Source: Megascapheus bottae
Taxonomy: Eukaryota > Chordata > Mammalia > Rodentia > Geomyidae
Direction: 5' to 3'
Length of the DNA: 64,000 nt
Assembly (NCBI GenBank): GCA_024803745.1
Contig: JANJXV010000013.1
Span: 58,090,102 to 58,154,101 of the forward strand
Positions 60,766 to 64,000 of this stretch are shown here, one piece after another. The notes beneath the pieces are model-generated. The model was not told where the DNA came from. It searched no databases and saw nothing but the letters and a program-made list of their open reading frames with translations. Made by a program: the position numbers and the translations under genes. Position 1 is the stretch's first letter, and every line of letters starts with the position of its first letter.

Positions 60766-60889
60766 GCTATCTAAATCATTCTCCTTTAAGATTTGGAAGG
60801 GTCCATCTGAACTGGTCCCTTTGAAATGGTAATAACCTGGGAACTCCTCTAGACCACTTAAAAAAAAAAGTTCAAAATTTCACCTTGTA

Positions 60890-61085
60890 CCTGGGAGTGT
60901 GGCCAAGAGGTAGAGTACTTGCCCAGCATGCATGAAGCTCGGGGTTCCATTCCTCAGTACCAGACACAGAAAAGGCCAGTAATGGTGCTGTGGTTCAAGT
61001 GGTAGAGCTCTAGCCTTGAGAAAGCTCAAGGACAGTGCTCAGGTCCTGAGTTCAAGCCCCAGGACTGGCAAAAAAAAAAAAAAAT
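60890..61085 (+). mobile_element. A-type SINE
   Basis: 'acctgggagtgtggccaagag ... gagttcaagccccaggac' with an A15 tail. Confidence 0.85.
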
Positions 61086-61704
61086 AAGAAAACAAAAGAG
61101 AAAGCCCAACGACAGGACGTGCCAACTTCAAGCCTTGGACTGGCAAAAAATAAAATAAAATCTTGTGTTTGTTTTCCTACGTGGTCGCTGGGAAGCAGAG
61201 GGCGGCCTCACCCCTTCTCCAGTGACCGGATATGCCTGAAAAGCAGGTGTCTGCTGCCAATAAGACCAGGAAATGTGCAGATTCCACACACTTATTTGAC
61301 AGATTAGTATTTTCAAAGTGTCCTTTGATGATGAGATTATAGAGAAGGAGAAGAAACAAAGGGTGGAGCTTGAGATCTCTGTGAACAGAACACCAGTGTG
61401 CTGGTGTGAACACAAGCCCACAAATGAGGAGGTCTCCATGGCAGGTTGAAAGCTGGGTCACAGAGCCAGGTCTGTAAGGCAGCACAGCTCATGCTAGTAC
61501 TTACTTCCTGATTTGGACATAACTGGAAACTGGGCAAAGGGCTCCTGGGTTCTATGGGCTAATTTCGCAACGTCTCTGCATCTAATTATTCCAAAAGGAG
61601 GCAGGAGAAAAGTATGCTCTAGTGTGTGCTTGGTGAGGTATGCCAGAATGTAGAGTAGATACAGAGTACAAAAGCTAGTATTTCATTGCATAAAATTACT
61701 GTAT

Positions 61705-61930
61705 CTTGGCCAGGAGTATGGCCTAGTGGTAGAGTGCTTGCCTAGCATGCACGAAGATCTGGGTTCGATTCCTTGGTATCATACACAGAAAAGGCCAGAA
61801 GTGGTGCTGTGGCTCACCACAGCTAGAATGCTAGCCTTGAGAAGCGTAGCTTTCTGGACAGTGCTCAGGCTCTGAGTTCAGGCCCCAGGACTGGCAGAAA
61901 AACAAAACAAAACAAAACAAAAAAGAATAC
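61705..61930 (+). mobile_element. A-type SINE
   Basis: 'ggccaggagtatggcctagtgg ... gagttcaggccccaggac' with an (AAAAC)n tail. Confidence 0.85.
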
Positions 61931-62239
61931 TACATCCCTTGAAAAAGTAAATCAGCTTTTAGCAAACTATTTTTTTTAAGTACAACAGAAAAGGAAACCA
62001 AGAGGGTATGGCTACAGTTCAGTAACAGCCTGAGTTTGACCTCCAGCACCAACACACGTACATGTGACTCGCTGCATCCCCAGACAGACACCAGCCTCCA
62101 GGGAGCCTTACACTAGATGCATACTGAAAGAGCGAGCTTGGCATGCGGAGAGCAGCGAGTCCCTGTGACCTCTAGAAAGTTAAGAGCCTACACTCACAAA
62201 ACAAACTTCAAACCCGGATGCACCGTTTGCAATTACATA

Positions 62240-62460
62240 ACGTGTGTCAATCTGTACTATTTGGGGGCTTGAACTAGGGTCTGTGGCTGTTCCTAAGCCT
62301 TTTTGCTCAAGGTTAGCATTCTACCAGAGTCACAGCTCCACTTCCAGTTTTTAAGTCTCATAGACTTTCTTGACTAGGCTGGTTCTGAATCCAGATCCTC
62401 AGATCTCAATCTCTAGAGTAGCTAAAATTACTGGTGTGAGCCACCAACACCCAACCAGCT
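62240..62460 (-). mobile_element. B-type SINE
   Basis: 'gggggcttgaactagggtc ... gatcctcagatctcaatctc ... gtgagccaccaacacc'. Confidence 0.75.
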
Positions 62461-62549
62461 CAGAGAAAGGTTTTTTTTGGTGGTGGTTTTTGGTCCAAAT
62501 CTTGGGGCTTCAACTCAGGCCTTAGGCACTGTCCCTAAACTTTTTTTTT

Positions 62550-62745
62550 TTTTTTTTTTTTGCCAGTCCTGGGCTTGAGCTCAGGGCCTGAGCACTGTCC
62601 TTGGACTTTCTCAAGGCTAGAGCTCTACCACTTGAGCCTCAGCACCACTTCTGGCTTTTTTCTATGTATGTGGTACTGAGGAATCAGACTCAGGTCTCCA
62701 TGCATGCTAGGCAAGCACTCCACCAGGAGGCCACACTCCCAGCCC
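62550..62745 (-). mobile_element. A-type SINE
   Basis: Young copy after a T19 tract; 'tttgccagtcctgggcttgag ... ccacactcccagccc'. Confidence 0.9.
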
Positions 62746-62869
62746 TTCACGCCTCCTTTCATTTCCCTTAGTTTTCTCCTCCCATCCTTGCCCACAAGTT
62801 TCAGAAAAAAATGTTTTGCTGTTATTATACAGAGGGGTCCTAGTTTCATTAAGAGAAAACATTGGGGGG

Positions 62870-63055
62870 GTATTTTTTGCCAGTCCTGGGCCTAGGTTCT
62901 GTCCCTAAGCCTCTCTGTGCTCAAGGCGAGTGCTCTACCACTTAAGCCACAATGCCAATTCCAGCCTTTTCTGTTTATGTGTACTGAGGAATCCAACCCA
63001 GGGCTTCATACATGCTAGGCAAGCACTCTACCACATTCCCAGCCCCAGAAAATGT
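62870..63055 (-). mobile_element. A-type SINE
   Basis: 'tttgccagtcctgggcctagg ... ctctaccacattcccagcccc'. Confidence 0.8.
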
Positions 63056-63124
63056 CTTAAAACAAAATTTTTAATATACATTTTAAAAGGCCAACACTTG
63101 GTTTAGAGAAAAATTTAGCTCTTG

Positions 63125-63195
63125 GTTTGGGACCAGTGGTTAGAGCACCCGCCTAGCAAATGGAAAGCCCTGAATTCAAACCCCATTACCACGGG
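63125..63195 (+). mobile_element. tRNA-like / ID-like monomer
   Basis: 'gggaccagtggttagagcacc' (box A-like) and 'tgaattcaaaccccattacc' (box B-like). It resembles an isolated, older ID-type monomer and is not a functional tRNA (no closed acceptor stem seen). Confidence 0.45.
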
Positions 63196-63515
63196 GTGGG
63201 GGGTGGGGGGGAGAGGAGAAAAAGAGAGGGGGAAGGAGGGAGAGAGAATAAAAGAGAGGGGGAGAAGGAGAAGGGGGGTGAGAGAGGAAGAAAGAGGAAG
63301 AGAGGGAGAAGGGGAAGGGGGGTGAGAGGAAGAAAGAGGAAGAGAGGGAGAAGGGGAAGGAGGGTGAGAGGAAGAAAGAGGAAGAGAGAGAGGGAGGAAG
63401 GGAGGGAGGGAGGAAGGGGGAGAGGGAGGAAGAGGAGGAGAGAAAGCAAGAGGGAGAGGGGGGAGAGGGAGAGGGGGAGAGGGGGAGGGGGACAGGGAGA
63501 GGAGAAGAGAATGAA
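63195..63515. repeat. Poly-purine (GA/GGA)n low-complexity tract
   Basis: About 320 bases of nearly pure A/G on the plus strand with locally repeated 'gaggaagaaagaggaagagag' motifs. Can form triplex (H-) DNA. The K/E/G/R frame through it is not a gene. Confidence 0.95.
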
Positions 63516-63539
63516 TTCACCACAGGCCCCGGGAAGCGG

Positions 63540-64000
63540 CCGGCTCGTGTACGCAGCGATTCCCTGCACTGGGCGAAGCCACACCGAGGTCCCTGCCCTC
63601 TCAACATGGCCACGCTGAGCACTGGCAGGATTCGGCGGCGCGGGCCCCGCGCGGAGGCAGAAGGGCCGCGTCTCGAGTCACCGTGGGAAGGCAGACACGC
63701 GCGGGGGGCGCCCCGCCACCGTCACGCGGGCCTCCCGCGGCCCGCGACCCGGCGCCTCCTCCCGTCCAGCGCCCGGAGGGCCGGAGCAACAGGCGGGAAC
63801 ACAGGGGGGGCGAGGGCCGGGCCAGCCCCGGGGCCGCCACCCGCGCCCGCACCCCGCTCTCCCCGCGCACCGCGACGGACCCCGCGCCTCGAGCCCCGCG
63901 CACCGCGCCCCCAGCCCCCGGCGCCCGCCCGACCCCCGCGCCCCCCGACCCCCACACCCCCCCTGGCCCCCGGCGCCCGCCCGACCCCCGCGCCCCCCGA
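63540..64000 (-). promoter_or_regulatory. CpG island at the right edge, probably belonging to TALDO1
   Basis: CpG-dense, C-rich on the plus strand. The last 29 bases ('ggcgcccgcccgaccc...cccga') duplicate 63918-63946. No TALDO1 exon 1 coding sequence is present, so exon 1 should lie just beyond 64000. Confidence 0.5.

Noticed and set aside
63125..63195. Candidate tRNA gene
   Set aside because: Only box A/B-like motifs typical of a SINE left monomer; no cloverleaf with a paired acceptor stem.
63160..63622. Glu/Lys/Arg/Gly-rich frame and its antisense Ser/Pro/Leu frame
   Set aside because: Translation of a polypurine tract.
63601..63957. Search for TALDO1 exon 1 in the right-edge CpG island
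   Set aside because: No sequence encoding the conserved transaldolase N-terminus on the minus strand, so exon 1 is placed outside the window.

Overview
This is mammalian nuclear DNA, most likely from a geomyoid rodent (kangaroo rat, pocket mouse or pocket gopher). The evidence is spliced vertebrate genes, CpG-island promoters, and more than 50 copies of two related dimeric SINEs. The commoner SINE (A-type) has an ID-like, tRNA-derived left monomer joined to a second monomer. From memory this is the architecture described for IDL-Geo of Geomyoidea; no database search was possible. The second SINE (B-type) joins a 7SL/B1-like left part to the same right monomer.

The gene order matches human 11p15.5, read here in reverse. 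From left to right: CRACR2B (-, 1172-4314), PNPLA2/ATGL (-, 7894-12942), RPLP2 (-, 19038-21142, with a SNORA52-like H/ACA snoRNA in an intron), PIDD1 (+, 26004-32298), SLC25A22 (+, 35297-38303), CEND1 (+, 41077-41535), GATD1 (+, 47553-51044) and TALDO1 (-, 52647-58207; exon 1 lies beyond the right edge). I assembled every CDS exon by exon. Splice phases close, and the lengths match the known proteins: CRACR2B 392 aa, PNPLA2 484, RPLP2 115, PIDD1 903, SLC25A22 323, CEND1 152, GATD1 220. These are neighbours rather than one pathway: store-operated calcium entry, triglyceride lipolysis, ribosomal stalk, p53-linked death signalling, mitochondrial glutamate transport, neuronal differentiation, a DJ-1/PfpI-like protein, and the pentose phosphate pathway.

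Between genes the DNA is mostly SINEs and CpG islands. RPLP2 and PIDD1 appear to share a bidirectional promoter near 21.37-21.5 kb. The SLC25A22 and GATD1 promoters contain tandem arrays of GC boxes.

The most striking feature is a set of minisatellites whose repeat units carry copies of the adjoining exon's splice site. (1) In CRACR2B, about 3 units of ~91 bp repeat the exon 7 donor. (2) In PNPLA2, 8 copies of the exon 1 donor sit at 59-68 bp spacing. (3) In PIDD1 intron 2, eleven 78-bp units each carry the exon 3 acceptor. (4) In PIDD1 intron 4, about 20 units of 45/46 bp each end in an acceptor-like pyrimidine tract plus CAG. Array 3 is exceptional: its unit is exactly 26 codons, the whole 1098-nt intron is open in the PIDD1 frame, and each upstream acceptor would insert in-frame 26-residue modules into the leucine-rich-repeat domain. 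I found no description of this in memory, and it is the best candidate for something new here.
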